Positions 11,737-23,432 of a DNA stretch of 64,000 nt are shown piece by piece; positions within the stretch are counted from its first letter, which is position 1; each line of letters begins with the position of its first letter. The notes beneath the pieces are model-generated. The model had not been told where the DNA came from. It saw nothing but the letters and a program-made list of their open reading frames with translations, and did no database searches. Origin of the DNA: Epiperipatus broadwayi (Eukaryota > Onychophora > Udeonychophora > Euonychophora > Peripatidae); assembly GCA_028023455.1 (NCBI GenBank), contig JAQFVV010000142.1:1249941-1313940 (forward strand). Direction: 5' to 3'. The translations under genes and the position numbers were made by a program.

Positions 11737-11799
11737 CTTTGGGAAATTAAAAAAGATCATTCTACTTACAAATAAGAATAAGTCTACCATAACTGAACA

Positions 11800-12430
11800 A
11801 ATCCCCAGGGACTATTTGTTTACATTGTTATATGGATTAACTAAGAATGACATTCCAATAACTATTTCATCATCTTGTAATTAAGGAATGAGGATTAATA
11901 ACTTTCTTTTATGTAAAATTCAAAATTTTTTTAATAGAATTTTAACTGCCTTTTGAACATTATGAATTTTATTAACTTCAAGAAGATCAAGATAAAGAAT
12001 TATTTACAAAGTCTTTAAGAAAATTGAATCTTAGTTGAATTTTAATAAATGCCAAATGATATTTTTTGTATACATTTATTATTATTATGCTAAGTTTTTT
12101 TTTTTTTTTTTTACATTAGTATAAACTCCCAAAGAAATTTTGTTGTGACAGGTAAATTATTTTTTGAATCCAATATTTTATATATGCATAGATAAATAAC
12201 CAATAGCATGTGCTTGAGGGAGTGGTCTAGATAGGTAATTTGTATTAATGCTTATACTTTTTTTTTTTTACAAAAACCAACCCAAAGGATTATAAAATAG
12301 TATATATAATATAGTAATTTATAAAAAAAAAAAAAAAAAAAGTATATTTAAGGGATAATAAATGACATCTTTTCGTTTGGTTTTTTTTTTCCCAGCAGTT
12401 CAACAGGATTTATAATAAGATTTACTTAAT
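11800..12430. other. AT-rich DNA with homopolymer runs
   Basis: Poly-T and poly-A runs near 12096, 12259 and 12325. No coding or structured element was seen before the hairpin that begins at 12431. Confidence 0.5.
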
Positions 12431-12753
12431 TGAGATTGCGCTTTATGCAAAAAAGTGAAGCTTGTCTAAATCTTACAAAGTTATATGATTTAGCGCTTTC
12501 GGAGACCTTGAGTCTCCATAATCATAGCCTACTTTTAACTGAAGTTTAGTTGTGGTTTGTGTAAAATTTTATGCAAATTTTATAATGACCATTTTCTGGA
12601 GATTGTAAAGCATAAAATTTTACATAAACCACAACTAAACTTCAGTTAAAAGTAGGCTATGATTATGGAGACTCAAGGTCTCTGAAAGCGCTAAGCCATA
12701 TAACTTTGTAAGATTTAGACAAGCTTCACTTTTTTGCATAAAGCGCAATCTCA
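12431..12753. mobile_element. Snapback element 1 (144-bp arms, 35-nt loop)
   Basis: The arms at 12431-12574 and 12610-12753 are reverse complements with only a few mismatches (for example ATGATTTAGCG against ATGGCTTAGCG). The outer end is TGAGATTGCGCTTTATGC and the inner end GTAAAATTTTATGC. TTAAT-like bases flank both sides and may be a target duplication. No coding capacity. It looks like a foldback MITE, or two head-to-head copies of one short element; its transcript would be a long double-stranded hairpin. It is GC-richer than its surroundings and probably fairly young. Confidence 0.88.
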
Positions 12754-13346
12754 TTTAATTACTAATCAAAGGTGAAGTAAAAACTATTATTTTATTTCAA
12801 TAAGATTTACTTGATATTTGTTTATTTTCTTTTGTAAATACCATCATAAATTACCATTTATGATAAGAATTAATGTTTTTTTAAAATTAATAAACTTTTT
12901 CTTGTTTTTCTATATCTTAATTTTATTGTAAATAAAATGTAAGCAATTTTATTTATTAATTTATTTTCATATTTTGTATTACAACAGATTCTAGTCACAC
13001 ACCATCTTTAAAATGAATTGTATATTTGCCCTGAGATTGTAATTATTTTTAAAATATCCTTTTAATTTCTTAATATATTATATAAACCCTTTTCATATTT
13101 ATTAATTGATGTAGATGTAGAAATAAGTTTAAATATTTATAAAAAGTCTCATTAATTATGCATCAGATTTCATTATTATAAAGATCAGCAAAGTTCTCCT
13201 GTTTCCTATCTTTATAAAATCAAATCTAGCATTCTACATTTTTACTATCACCACATACCGTTATAATACACACACACACGTATATAATATAAAGTCAGAT
13301 GTCACATGATCTATATATATATATATATATAGCTTGCATTTACAAA
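12754..13346. other. AT-rich DNA with small CA/TA repeats
   Basis: Contains (CA)n at 13267-13279 and (TA)n at about 13310-13330. No gene is recognised. Confidence 0.5.
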
Positions 13347-13522
13347 TATATAAAATTAAGAGCGTGCTAATAAGCTCTAAACAAGCTTTTTTTAAAAATT
13401 ATTTTGGGAACAATTCTATAAAAAGATGATTTAAATGCCTTCTCTTGTAGTAGCATTTATCATTAAAAAAAATTAAAAAAAGCTTGGTTAGAGCTTATTA
13501 ACATGCTCTTAATTTTATATAT
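13347..13522. mobile_element. MITE with about 41-bp terminal inverted repeats
   Basis: TATATAAAATTAAGAGCGTG...AAACAAGCT at 13347-13387 is the reverse complement of 13482-13522 with three mismatches. A poly-T/poly-A stretch inside each repeat extends the pairing. The whole is about 176 bp with no coding potential. TATATA flanks both ends, consistent with TA target sites such as those of Tc1/mariner-type elements, but the local TA repeats make the duplication ambiguous. Confidence 0.75.
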
Positions 13523-14066
13523 ATGCATGTATGAAAAATGTTGAGAAGTAATACTTAAAGCATTTCATAGAATTTGAAGCTGGATAATCTTATAATTTTT
13601 TTCCTTTCTGATGGTGAAATTGATTACTGTATTTGAATAATGTTTTTCTTCTTCTTTTTTTTTTACAAGTGAAAATCCATATATCTATATATAATAGTTT
13701 TATTTCTATAGACAGGAAATATGCAGTTTTACGATTTAGCTTTAATTAAATATATTTTTAATATTGTGAATTATAACTATAAATTATAGCTATCATGTAT
13801 CAGTAATCACTTCAAATAAATCATAATTATATGACAAATTATCATTGACACTTATTTTATATTAGTGGCATATTAACCAATAATACTTACTTAAATGGAT
13901 AATGTTATGACTTTTTAATTTTTATTTGTCTTGCTCCTATTAAACAATTTTAATGATTAAGGCTTGTTGTTCTTTCCTGATTGAGAAATACAAACCTCTA
14001 ATTTTTATTTGCCTTTAAGGATAGAGTACCAAATGATGCAAATATAAATTAGTTGTTTTTTCCTGT

Positions 14067-14068
<2 letters not shown>

Positions 14069-14136
<68 letters not shown>

Positions 14137-14159
14137 GTGTGTGTGTGTGTGTGTGTGTG
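14069..14159. repeat. Compound (TA)n(TG)n microsatellite
   Basis: About 65 bp of TA repeats followed directly by about 26 bp of TG repeats. Confidence 0.97.
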
Positions 14160-14264
14160 AGTTAAAGATTTTCAGAGAATAGTCATGATTTTTTTAAAAA
14201 AAGGATTGAGTTGGGTCTCACTTATTTGTTTATAATTATTTCACGAAAAAAAAAATTATTTACA

Positions 14265-14760
14265 GGGTATAAAGAGAAGATAAAAATTCTCTAAATTCTC
14301 ATACCTATTAAAAGTTAGGGTTTAAATTTAAATAACACTTGGAGTTAAAAATAAAACAGAATCCATTGCAAGCTAGTAGAGTAAATTGTTCAGCTTAAAG
14401 ACATTATTGCTAACACACTTCTCTAGCCATCTCATCTTTTCATTTACATTATAATTAATCCATAAAATATTTTATTTAACATACACAGCCCTAAGGAAAA
14501 GATAAAATAATATTTATAGTTGATAAAGAGAAGATGAAATTTATCTAATTTTTCATATCTATAAAAATATATATCTGGGTTTAAATCAATATAATAATAT
14601 CTTGAATTAAAAATAAAAAAGAATCTTATAATTTTAAGTAGATTAAAAAAAGGCTACCATGGATTACTAAAGCAAGTTAAAGACTATCGGTAATAATTGA
14701 TAGTAAACTAGCAACATTATTAACGACATATTTTTATAGCCATTACATAAAAATAAGTTC
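14265..14760. repeat. Two diverged tandem copies of an approximately 255-bp unit
   Basis: Landmarks recur in the same order: AAAGAGAAGAT(A/G)AAA at about 14267 and 14524, GGGTTTAAAT near 14328 and 14578, then TTAAAAATAAAA(C/A)AGAATC near 14347 and 14605, then AGTAGA near 14376 and 14638. Similarity is moderate and broken by indels. No coding content. Confidence 0.45.
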
Positions 14761-15250
14761 ACTCATTCCTTTGTATATATGCATATATATGTGTTAAATT
14801 AAATGTTTCTATCTTTCAAAGAATCTGGAAGATCAAAAAAAAAAAAAAATTAGCCATAATAGATTTTCTAAAAATGTCACTAGACAAATTATAACTAAAT
14901 TAATAAAACAAACAATAAATAAAATAATTTCTCCTACAGCTACATTATAAAAAGATTAACCAAGAGATTTAACATAAACTATCCTACATAAAAATATCTA
15001 TTAATAAATGGTGAGATCAAATTATTTTAGGGAGTATTTAATCAATAAAAAAATCAGTAATGGTGGATTTTATCAGAACATTTACAGAAATTTGTGGGGA
15101 AACAAGCAATAAAAGTAATAACTACCTTACTTCAATTAATTTTAAAACTACTCAATGGACTATTGATTAAGAAAATCTATTTATATTTTTACAACAATAA
15201 AAAAAAAAAAAAACAATTTCACTGTATGCAAGCAATTGTATATATATACA
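14761..15250. other. AT-rich DNA without recognisable gene
   Basis: Only A/T-rich low-complexity sequence. An open frame at 15094-15276 runs into the transposon end and shows no family resemblance. Confidence 0.5.
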
Positions 15251-16210
15251 CCTGGGTCTTTTTTTACGCAGATTAATTTAATGCGATTTTGAAGTTACGC
15301 GATTCATGTTTCTCCAGAAGTCGAACTCTGATAATGTGCTATTACATTAAATAATAAATTTTGTGCACTTACGGCATATTGAAAGTAATAGCACATTATT
15401 GGAATTCTTTCATCTTAGTAATTTCAATATTTTCAGTGTTTTATAATAGTAAGATTTTATGCAACAATGAAATTAAAATCATGATTTCCACATTTTATGT
15501 ATACACACATTAAATTTTACAAGATTATAATGTAAATTTGTTCAAACATTGTGCGTGTTAATTTTGCATTTTAAATCACATTCTGTTTTTGCTTTTTAAA
15601 AAAGAATGTAATCAATTATTAATCATTTAGTGTCCACAAGTTTATTTTTAAAAGGTGAGTAATAGCAGTGGGCACAATTAAAATTGAAAATTAAAAACTT
15701 AAAGACAAAAACAAGAATTTAATTTTTAGTTGTTAGATTAATTACTAATTATGTTGTCAACAGAAAACCATTAACACAACATGAGAGTGACATTGGTGCT
15801 AATTGTATATCCTTTTATGAAGAATCTGATTTTTTACCAGTTTGCAAACGAACCTGTTTAATGGCAAATAGCGATAATAATTAAAACATGTATAAAAAAT
15901 GTAAATTACTGTAAATTATGCATAAAAATATATTGTTTTGAATAAAATTAAATATTATAGTTAAAAACAGTTTGTTTTGTATCTTTTTTTTTTAAATTTG
16001 AAATTTTTTATTAGTCATATTTTATTTCCTTATTTTTTTTTTTTCGTGAATATTAAAGTAATTTTACATTGGTGCTTTGCTTTTATGTGATCTTTGAAAA
16101 ATCACAGTCCATATCCCCCCTTTTTCAAGTTAAGTTACATCTATTTTTGTGCAATTTTGTTTGCGCGTGTTTTCTGAGGAACCTATCTATCGTGTAAAAC
16201 AAGACCCAGG
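15251..16210. mobile_element. Non-autonomous DNA transposon, about 960 bp, with terminal inverted repeats
   Basis: The left end CCTGGGTCTTTTTTTACGCA (15251-15270) and the right end read in reverse (16210-16191) CCTGGGTCTTGTTTTACACG agree at 17 of 20 positions. Both ends are embedded in TATATA, so a TA target duplication is possible. A second imperfect ACGCGATT/ACACGCGC-type motif lies 40-60 bp inside each end. No transposase frame is present, so it is a deletion derivative mobilised in trans. Superfamily is not assigned; Tc1/mariner-like is only a guess from the TA flanks. It abuts the internal side of the LTR fragment at 16223-17440. Confidence 0.7.
15331..15399. repeat. Hairpin inside the DNA transposon
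   Basis: ATAATGTGCTATTAC at 15331-15345 and its exact reverse complement at 15385-15399 are separated by 39 nt. It lies 80 bp inside the left end and may be a sub-terminal transposase-binding or folding feature; that role is inference. Confidence 0.75.
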
Positions 16211-16415
16211 TATATATATATATTGAACCGAGTTCAAGTATGTGTTCATTTGAAACACCGGCCTCTTAGGCAGAGAAGAACATACTCAGAGAGTATGTAT
16301 GCCCAAATGATAGCTATAAAGTATATAACTAGCATTACATTTCCAGGACGTAGCTTCTTCTCAGCTGTTGAGTTCAACACCAAGTTAAAAGCACTTTTTT
16401 TTGTTTGTGTATAAA

Positions 16416-16426
16416 CACGGGCGCCA
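16416..16426 (-). promoter_or_regulatory. Putative tRNA primer-binding site
   Basis: TGGCGCCCGTG on the minus strand, two bases after AATAAACA. Retroelement primer-binding sites start with TGG (pairing with the tRNA CCA end), usually 0-5 nt after the LTR. Only the first seven or eight bases match the usual lysine-type site. Confidence 0.5.
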
Positions 16427-16558
16427 GCTGTTTATTCTAAAAGAATACTAAAAGAATAGACAACGCACTTTGAACAGTGGCCACTAACTCAACGCCTAAA
16501 TCCATGACTAGCTCAGTTGTTTGTAATCACTAACAGATTATATATAATTAGTGGTTAA

Positions 16559-16632
16559 AAGACTTGATAAAAGAATTGTAAAAGGAGTTGATAAAAGAAT
16601 TTGATAAAAGGAATTGATAAAAAAGAATTGAC
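16559..16632. repeat. Short tandem repeat TTGATAAAAGAAT
   Basis: Five imperfect copies of TTG(A/T)(T/A)AAAAG(A/G)A(A/G)T, unit 14-17 bp, within the A/T-rich part of the LTR. Confidence 0.75.
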
Positions 16633-17344
16633 CGACAAATAAAGTTTAATTTTAAAGATAATTTGTTAACTAACATTTATTTACTAAATTTAAACATTTT
16701 ATAATTCTAATAAAACACACACATATTTTAAATTAACATCTCTAAATAGTTTAAATATTCCTACAGATTTAATAACAGAACACTCTAATTTAACTAATAA
16801 ATATTGATATAATGATCACGCACATATTAACTCATGTACACACAGAATAATAATAAAGTATTACATAGCATTTGAAATTTAATCACACATATCAATAGTT
16901 CATTTATGTATGATATAAAGTTCATATAATTAGACTCTTGAAAGATTCATACGAATTAATGCAATGCAATGGCTATTACAGTATAAATGAAATAAGCAAA
17001 TGTTTTTACATAGGCTTTTGAATATAGACGTAGAATTTTGGTTCTCTTTGGTGGCTGCTTTCGGTGAGAATATTTCCATTATGAATGCTTCCAGCCAGCT
17101 GGGACTTTTCCTTGATGAGTTTCATGATTATTACTATTGGAGACAATTAGATACTGATGGAGATTTTCTAAGTTGTTACGTTGACATTATTTCACGGGCA
17201 GATCTTGCTGTTTTCATCGCACTTTTTAGGCTGTGGAGAGGTGTGAATTCCCAAAATCTTCTCAGCACTGCATTTTGTTTCTGGATATAATTAACTCAAC
17301 TGATTCAATTAATTTGTGAACTGCACTACTCAATTACTTTGTGA

Positions 17345-17379
17345 ACTGACTACTGTCTGATAAAAAAAGTCTATTTATA
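17345..17379 (-). promoter_or_regulatory. Putative LTR promoter (TATA box and initiator)
   Basis: TATAAATA, with TCAGTT about 30 bp downstream, is the spacing expected of an RNA polymerase II core promoter with a TCAGT-type initiator. It is supported by the primer-binding site found about 920 bp downstream. Confidence 0.45.
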
Positions 17380-17440
17380 CCTGCGATGTGTTGTCTTTCT
17401 AATATGTCCGGCAAAGATCTGTTGTCTAAATTCCATTGAT

Positions 17441-18380
17441 AATCATTTGATAAACATGTTTTGAAAGATTGCTTAATTAGTAATAGCCATGGAAAAATGT
17501 ATTGTTTTATCTAATAGCCATTGCCATGTTTTTTAATGATAATCTTCTTTAACTTTCATTTATTTATAATAACATTTATTCTATTGTTGACAATTGCACA
17601 TATATACACACATATATTAGTTTTAACATTATTTTTTCTTTAATTAAACTTGAATGAAAAGAGATTTGTATGTTTTAACTTTTAAATTATATTTTTACGA
17701 ATACTAATAAAAACTTTTTACTTCCCTTCTGATTAATTAATTGTAACTTTTATTTCACACACTTTCGAAATAACGTTTTGAAATGTTTTTTTAAAAAATT
17801 TTAGTTTTTATTGGGTTTTATATTTTTAATTTTTTTTTTTTATTTTAAAAAAAAATTATGAATGGAAAATTTTTTTACAAGGTTTTAAAACAAGTACAAA
17901 ACATATATAAAACATCATTGCCATTATATTTGTTAAATAACTAAAGACTAAACTGTTTTATTGATTATAAGAATGCCTTTGATTTAATTTATCATGTTCA
18001 ATTATGGACTATTTTTATAAAAATGAATTGTGATGAGAGCATTTTATTTTTGGTAAAAAAATTTTTTGTATACGATTACAATATAAAGTTCAAATGTACT
18101 AAGATACAATAGTCCTAGCCACAATTGAAGTTGAAAATTAGTTTTTGTTTGTTTGTTTGTTTGTTTAGTGTATTCAAATTCACTATAACTTTTTGAAATT
18201 TTGTACATTTGTTTAAAATATCTACGAAAATAATAGGATACATTAATTTTTTAAGTAGGTGAATTAGTTTTTTAGATAGGAAGAATGGGGGAAATGTTTT
18301 AAATAATGCTTGCTGTTAATTTTATTTGTTACAATTTAAATAATAAGAAAGTTGTTTATAATATAAAAAATATAATATAG
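17441..18380. other. AT-rich DNA; possible outer part of the LTR
   Basis: No gene. (GTTT)n lies at 18144-18168. The LTR boundary may fall within the first few hundred bases. Confidence 0.45.
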
Positions 18381-18389
18381 AAAAGTTAC

Positions 18390-18745
18390 TTACTGATTTC
18401 TTACACATATATAATTATGTATACATATTAAATATGACATAAGCATAATGACTACATATTAACTTATTGCAGAAATCTCTAGTGATATATATACATTATA
18501 TGTGTGAAATTGATTTAAAGTAAAATTATATGTATTAAGTGAAATTCATTAACAATATCGTTTTGGTAAGTATTTGTTTTTTTTAAAAACAAAAAAAATT
18601 TTTAATCAAAGTTAAAATGTTAAATACTTTTCACTTAAAAAATATTTCATATTTTTAATCACTTATATATAATTATATATACATATTTAATATGATATAT
18701 ATGTAAGGGGTATAAATTTTAACATATGGCAGAAATATGTAGTGA
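18390..18745. repeat. Two diverged direct copies of an approximately 100-bp segment
   Basis: CACATATATAATTATGTATACATATTAAATATGA... ending GCAGAAATCTCTAGTGATATATAT (about 18404-18494) recurs at about 18661-18749 as ATATATAATTATATATACATATTTAATATGA... ending GCAGAAATATGTAGTGATATATAT. Immediately after the second copy an imperfect palindrome, CAACAATAAAAATAATAAAT with its complement, lies at about 18750-18815. Confidence 0.5.
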
Positions 18746-18949
18746 TATATATCAACAATAAAAATAATAAATATAATAGTAATTAACTATTAAATTTATT
18801 ATTTATATTGTTGTTACAATTTTTTTTTTAAATTAATGGACATTTAAATGTATATCAACTATAAGTATCCAATCAATTTAAAGAGTGATATACATTTACA
18901 TTTTCATTTACTGTGCCAATGTTAAAAACTTAAAAGTAATAGAGATAAA

Positions 18950-19215
18950 AAATACTTTTTATATATTAAATGTTTTTATTGACCATGAACTAAAAAAAAA
19001 AAAAAATGTTTCTTCAACTACAATTGGAGTCTTTAGATTGAACTTAAAATAAAAGCACAGGGGGGATCAGAAATTAATCAAGTCAAAGGTGTTGACTTAA
19101 TTAATTTCTGGACACTTATGCTTTTGTTTCAAGTTGAAACTAAGTCCCAATTGTGGTTTTAAAGAAACTTTTTTTTTTTTTTGCATAGTCAATAAAGGCA
19201 TTTTTAATATATATA
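18950..19215. mobile_element. Snapback element 2 (about 125-bp arms)
   Basis: The sequence folds about a centre near 19090: AGAAATTAATCAAGTCAA at about 19071-19087 pairs with TTGACTTAATTAATTTCT at 19093-19109. Pairing continues outward through AAAAGCA, TTAAGTTCAATCT-type and CCAATTG segments, then poly-A/poly-T and a terminal TATATTAAATGTTTTTATTGAC. Arms are more diverged than in snapback 1 (several mismatches and indels). No coding content. Probably an older foldback MITE. Confidence 0.75.
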
Positions 19216-19225
19216 TAAAAAAGAA

Positions 19226-20235
19226 GTTATCTTTATTATAGTAAATAAATTTTGTATAGCTTATTTTTCATAGAAATATAATAATGGACAAATAAATATA
19301 TATACACACACATTTAGTATAAATACCAATAAACTAATAGAGTAAACTTTTAAATATGTAACACTTTATGCATTTACATCTTTTATTGCGCCATTATAAT
19401 ACTGCTACTTCATCTACGATAGCTTTGTGTTTGTCAATTTAATGGCCTATAATTCATTCAAATAATCTGTTAACATTAACCTCAAGAGACGCGTTTAACT
19501 AATATAATCCTCATAAAATCGTTAGTGTGCTTAAAGTATCTAGTTGCGTAGTTTAAATCTATTTAATCAGTCAAAAATAAATAAATAAACCTTTAGAAAT
19601 ATTTGCTAATTTATTTTATAAATCCATTTAACTTAATATTTCAAGCAAACAACAACTTAAAAAGTAATTAAAGAAAAGTTAATTTATTATTAAAATAAAA
19701 TGTAAAAAAATATATATATATTTAATAAATGCAAACCTATATTAATTATATTAAAACTATAGACAACACTTTATAGTAGATACTACGCATTGTTAGCTTT
19801 TAATATTAAGGAATTATTTTTAATTTTTGTAATCATATTCTTTTCGCAAACTGGTTGGCTTAATTAAAAGTAACATTTTATACTTGTGGAAATTCAATAC
19901 TTTATAAAGCTTAATTATTATTATTATTTTTTAAAAACGGCAATTAAATTATATAAGGTCCATAACACTGATCTCAGTTTGTAGGCACAAAATCCCTTCA
20001 CTAAACGCCAGTGAGAGATAGAAAATATGCAAATAATTAAATGGCACTATAATGATATCTAGCCATTCTGGTAGTTCCACAGCACTTAATCCTCACAGTA
20101 TCATTCAATAAAATAAAGTTAAAAAAATAAAATAATCTTAAATACGCCACTGCATGATAAAGATATATCTACAATTTTCCCACAGTATTGATAAGTTTAT
20201 CTGGTGAGATAATTATTACTTGATTTCTGCATATC
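19226..20235. other. AT-rich DNA without recognisable gene
   Basis: Slightly GC-richer patches at 19400-19560 and 19960-20100 were read in all frames and matched nothing I know. Confidence 0.5.
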
Positions 20236-20239
20236 ATCA

Positions 20240-20690
20240 TTATTTTCGATATTATTGATCGATCGCAGAATGAAGATCCATCAAATTCTTCCAATCATAG
20301 ACTCTTCTTATCACATTTCTCCATCATACTTTTTTATTTCATTTATCCATATCACGTGTGGTGTCTTTCCAAGTCTTTTACAATATTTGGGATACAATTT
20401 AAGACTTCAACTATGCACTTATTAATTTCATTTCAAGCAAGATATCCATTTATTTTAGTTTGTTAATTCTTTCATTGGCATCAATTAAACCTGTTTATTC
20501 TCTAACTCACATATTTTGATTTCACCTTGTTACTCCCAAATATACCTTTTAATGTTTTGTTCTGTGTGTAAAGTTTCTATATTGTTTTTTTATTTATTAA
20601 GTGTCCAAATTTTGGATCCATATGTAAGGCTTGAAAAAATGTACCTATTAAAAGCTTTTCTTTTTAAACACAAAAAATATTTGGTTTTAA
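20240..20690 (-). pseudogene. 3' end of a LINE (non-LTR retrotransposon) reverse transcriptase
   Basis: On the minus strand LTYGSKIWTLNK (20627-20592) matches the widespread LINE motif LxYGSExWxLxK in the region after the RT palm. In the same frame, interrupted by stops, come YLGVTR-x-NQNM and TGLIDANERINKLK, corresponding to the (M)LGVxxRDRxRNxxIRxxT...RIxxLKW region. After a frame change come HVIWINEIKKYDGEM and then IRRVYDWKNLMDL, the terminal RPxxRWxDxIxKxAGxxWxRxAxDRxxW block. This order marks the C-terminal approximately 150 residues of an RTE/Jockey-type ORF2. The endonuclease and RT catalytic parts are absent, as expected of 5'-truncated LINE insertions. Precise clade is uncertain. 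Confidence 0.75.
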
Positions 20691-20823
20691 TATTGAATTA
20701 TTTTTAGCAAAAATACTTCATCCAAGTTTAATTATATGATTAATTTCAGCTATTATGTTTTAATCTGCATTAATAATTTAACTCATACACACAGGCTTAT
20801 TATATACCTGTGTCTACATATGT

Positions 20824-20938
20824 AATATATAGGGTATATGAGCACACAGCATATATGTGTTCAAGTGTATCAGTGTTATAAGATAGTGTGGAGAGTGGTG
20901 GGTCATGTGAAAGTGTGTGCTCATATATCCTATATATT
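20824..20938. repeat. Small hairpin element with 24-bp inverted repeats
   Basis: AATATATAGGGTATATGAGCACAC at 20824-20847 and its reverse complement at 20915-20938 (one mismatch), with 67 nt between. Could be a very small MITE. Confidence 0.75.
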
Positions 20939-20944
20939 AATAAT

Positions 20945-23310
20945 TTAAGTAAAATATTTGTAGTTCTTAAGTTTTTATTTATTAATTATTATTTCTTATT
21001 CTAAAAAAAAAACATTGAACATTATTTTTAACATTTATTTTTAATCCCCCTTTTTTTGCTTCTTTCTGATGATTCTTATAATATTTCCTGAAGCTATGAG
21101 GCATTATTTACAAAAATAACCACATTATTTACAAAATCTTTATAATTTAGTTACATACCATTTATTTTTATTTATTTTTTTTAGTTTCAAATTTCAAAGA
21201 CAAACCTAAAACTATTGTAACACGTTTTAGAAATGTAGTATTACTCTGTCATAAATATTAATATTAATTTCCTGTGAACGCTGATGCATTTTCATAAATA
21301 TTTTGCTGACTTTGCCAAAAAAATCATATCTAAATCTTGATGAAGTAAAGCTGTATATATACGTGTATGCACTTACTAATCTTTAACTGAGGTTTAAAAT
21401 TTATAACTGGACTAGAGATCAGATTATAATCTCTAACTTAATAAAAAAATTAGTAATAGTCATTAATGTATTTATCTGAAGAGAGGGAATACAGATAAAT
21501 GTGTAAAAACTTAAAGTTATTTGAAATCAAATTACTATATGTATTGTGATACTGAGAACCTGGATTGTAATGCCCAAATAAAAAGTTAAATTTAAAGTAA
21601 CATAAAAGTAGGAAGTTGTTAAAGTTAAGAATGTAATTTTATATAATGGGTTCAATGTTATATCATCAATGTTATGAAAATTTTTATAAAGTAGTTAAAT
21701 TTCATAAAATATTAATTTATGTTATGCAATGAACATATTATTAAAAATATATATGTTAAAAATAATGCTACAGCAAATAATGAATTCTATGATTCATTTA
21801 TTTTAATATTTAGAGAATTGTAACTCTGTCAAAATAAGGGTTATATAAGCAATGTTTGGAATTATTCAGAGCTGAAAATTAATATATTTATTTGATATTT
21901 GTACAAGAGCAAAAGTTACATACAATTTTTCCACATGTGCTTTTAGAAGACTACTTTGGTAACAATTTCACCTTCATTTTCACAGACAGCATAGTTTTTA
22001 TGAATACACATAACCTTAGATTATAATGGCAAGCTTGATTAATTGAATTTTATAATTGCCAAAAATATATATTTTTAAAGCATTTAACTGACAGTGAAAA
22101 TTGGTGTTTATTATAAATTAATTAGAGAAAATAAATTTTATTTAAATTTCAATATTAAAATATTAAAATGTAAAAATACTCTGAAGTATAATATTTTAAT
22201 TTATATAAAAATCAAAATTGTATATAATAGCATTGAAAAATATATTACCTTTTACTGGCTGTCAGAGATATTCTTGAAAAAATTCTCTAAATAATAAGTG
22301 AAAGATTTGGTTTTGAATTTTGGAAATGTGTTTTTGATGAGCAGTTTGACCATGTTACAGGAAGTTAGAAGATATTTTATAAAATTTCTCAACAGTTTTT
22401 CATTCATTACTTGTAAAATTGGAAGTGATAGAGTAGACATTGGAATAAAGCATTCAATCTTCAGTCATTTAAAAAGCACAATTACTTGAATAAAAATGTT
22501 ATGAGTCCAATTGATTGTAATACTTATAATATGTTTTATTAACTTCACCTGTATACGTTTAAAGTGTATTATAAGTATTATCACCTTTTTGTAATTGTAA
22601 ACTCTGGTTGCTAAAAAGTAAGTGTTGTTTGTGTAAAAAATGTACTGTGATATTATATTTTTATTGTAACAATAATAAGCCATATTAAAAGTATATTTTT
22701 CAATGATTGGCTAAAAGTCACCAATATGTATCAGCCCATTATTTTTCATTCAAGTAGTATCTAAAAGAAAATATTTGTCTACATTGTATAGATCTTGAAA
22801 TGTTCTCAATTTCCTGAGATACCATAGAATAAATTAATCTTCCAGAAATGATTTATCTGCTTTACATTTTGGATACGAGCTTGCAACACCTAATATCAAT
22901 AATGACAAAGGAGATCTGAAAACCAGCTTCAAACCCAATCAATATATAATTTACTCATGGAATTAAAGATGACCATATTATAAAAATCAACTGTACTGTT
23001 ATTAAATAGTGGATTTTATATAATAAAGAAAAAAGTTGACTAGCTGAAATGCACACAACTTTAAACTTAATGTGTAGTTAAGGTACCTGATAATATACAC
23101 ATTGTAATATTTAAATTCCAGTAGAAACATCAGTTATATAAGTTGAACCCTTTAATCATTCATTTTCATAATTGCAACATGCCATTGATTTTTTACATTT
23201 TATTTTTAATGAAAAAAATATTTTCATTATAACTTTATCTCTCTGACAAACCTGTTAAAAGCATAAGCTCAAAAAATAAGAGTTTTTTTGGAAAATAAAA
23301 TATCAACAAT
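20945..23310. other. AT-rich DNA without recognisable gene
   Basis: About 2.4 kb with overlapping short open frames on both strands around 22094-22683. They are Lys/Ile/Tyr/Asn-rich and match nothing, so I treat them as chance. No structured repeat was seen. Confidence 0.55.
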
Positions 23311-23317
23311 ATAAACT

Positions 23318-23432
23318 CCTCTTATCTATGTGGTGGCCTTGTAACTGAAGATTACTTCTTTTTATAATAATCTTTAGATGAGACTACATGATACTTCAAA
23401 AGAGAAAAAAATATTTTATGAGAACCAAGGTA
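23318..23432 (+). repeat. Dispersed repeat family D, copy 1
   Basis: Matches 26486-26602 on the opposite strand over about 115 bp with high similarity, including TGTGGTGGCCTTGTAACTGAA, TTTTTATAATAATCTTTAGATG and TACTTCAAAAGAGAAAA. No coding potential; element class unknown. Confidence 0.8.

Larger units (their letters stand above)
16223..17440 (-). mobile_element. LTR plus leader of an unidentified LTR retrotransposon
   Basis: On the minus strand three LTR hallmarks occur in order. TATAAATA at 17379-17372 lies about 30 bp upstream of an arthropod-style TCAGTT initiator at 17350-17345. An A/T-rich body then contains a short tandem repeat and AATAAA at 16436-16431. Then comes TGGCGCCCGTG at 16426-16416, which looks like a primer-binding site complementary to a tRNA 3' end (TGGCGCC is typical of lysine-tRNA-type priming sites). 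The LTR would end at about 16429, giving an LTR of roughly 1 kb whose outer boundary is not resolved. After the PBS about 190 bp of leader remain before the sequence meets TA repeats and the DNA transposon. No gag or pol follows, so it is a truncated copy. Confidence 0.5.

Noticed and set aside
16223-16414. 63-residue + strand open frame
   Set aside because: Antisense to the leader after the putative primer-binding site; no family resemblance.
17000-17290. 96-residue + strand open frame with fairly normal composition
   Set aside because: It lies antisense within the putative LTR (minus-strand TATA and PBS context) and matches no family I recognise. It is more likely a by-product of the GC-richer LTR.
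22094-22683. Overlapping short open frames on both strands
   Set aside because: Lys/Ile/Tyr/Asn-rich composition typical of chance frames in AT-rich DNA, with no motif, splice or promoter support.
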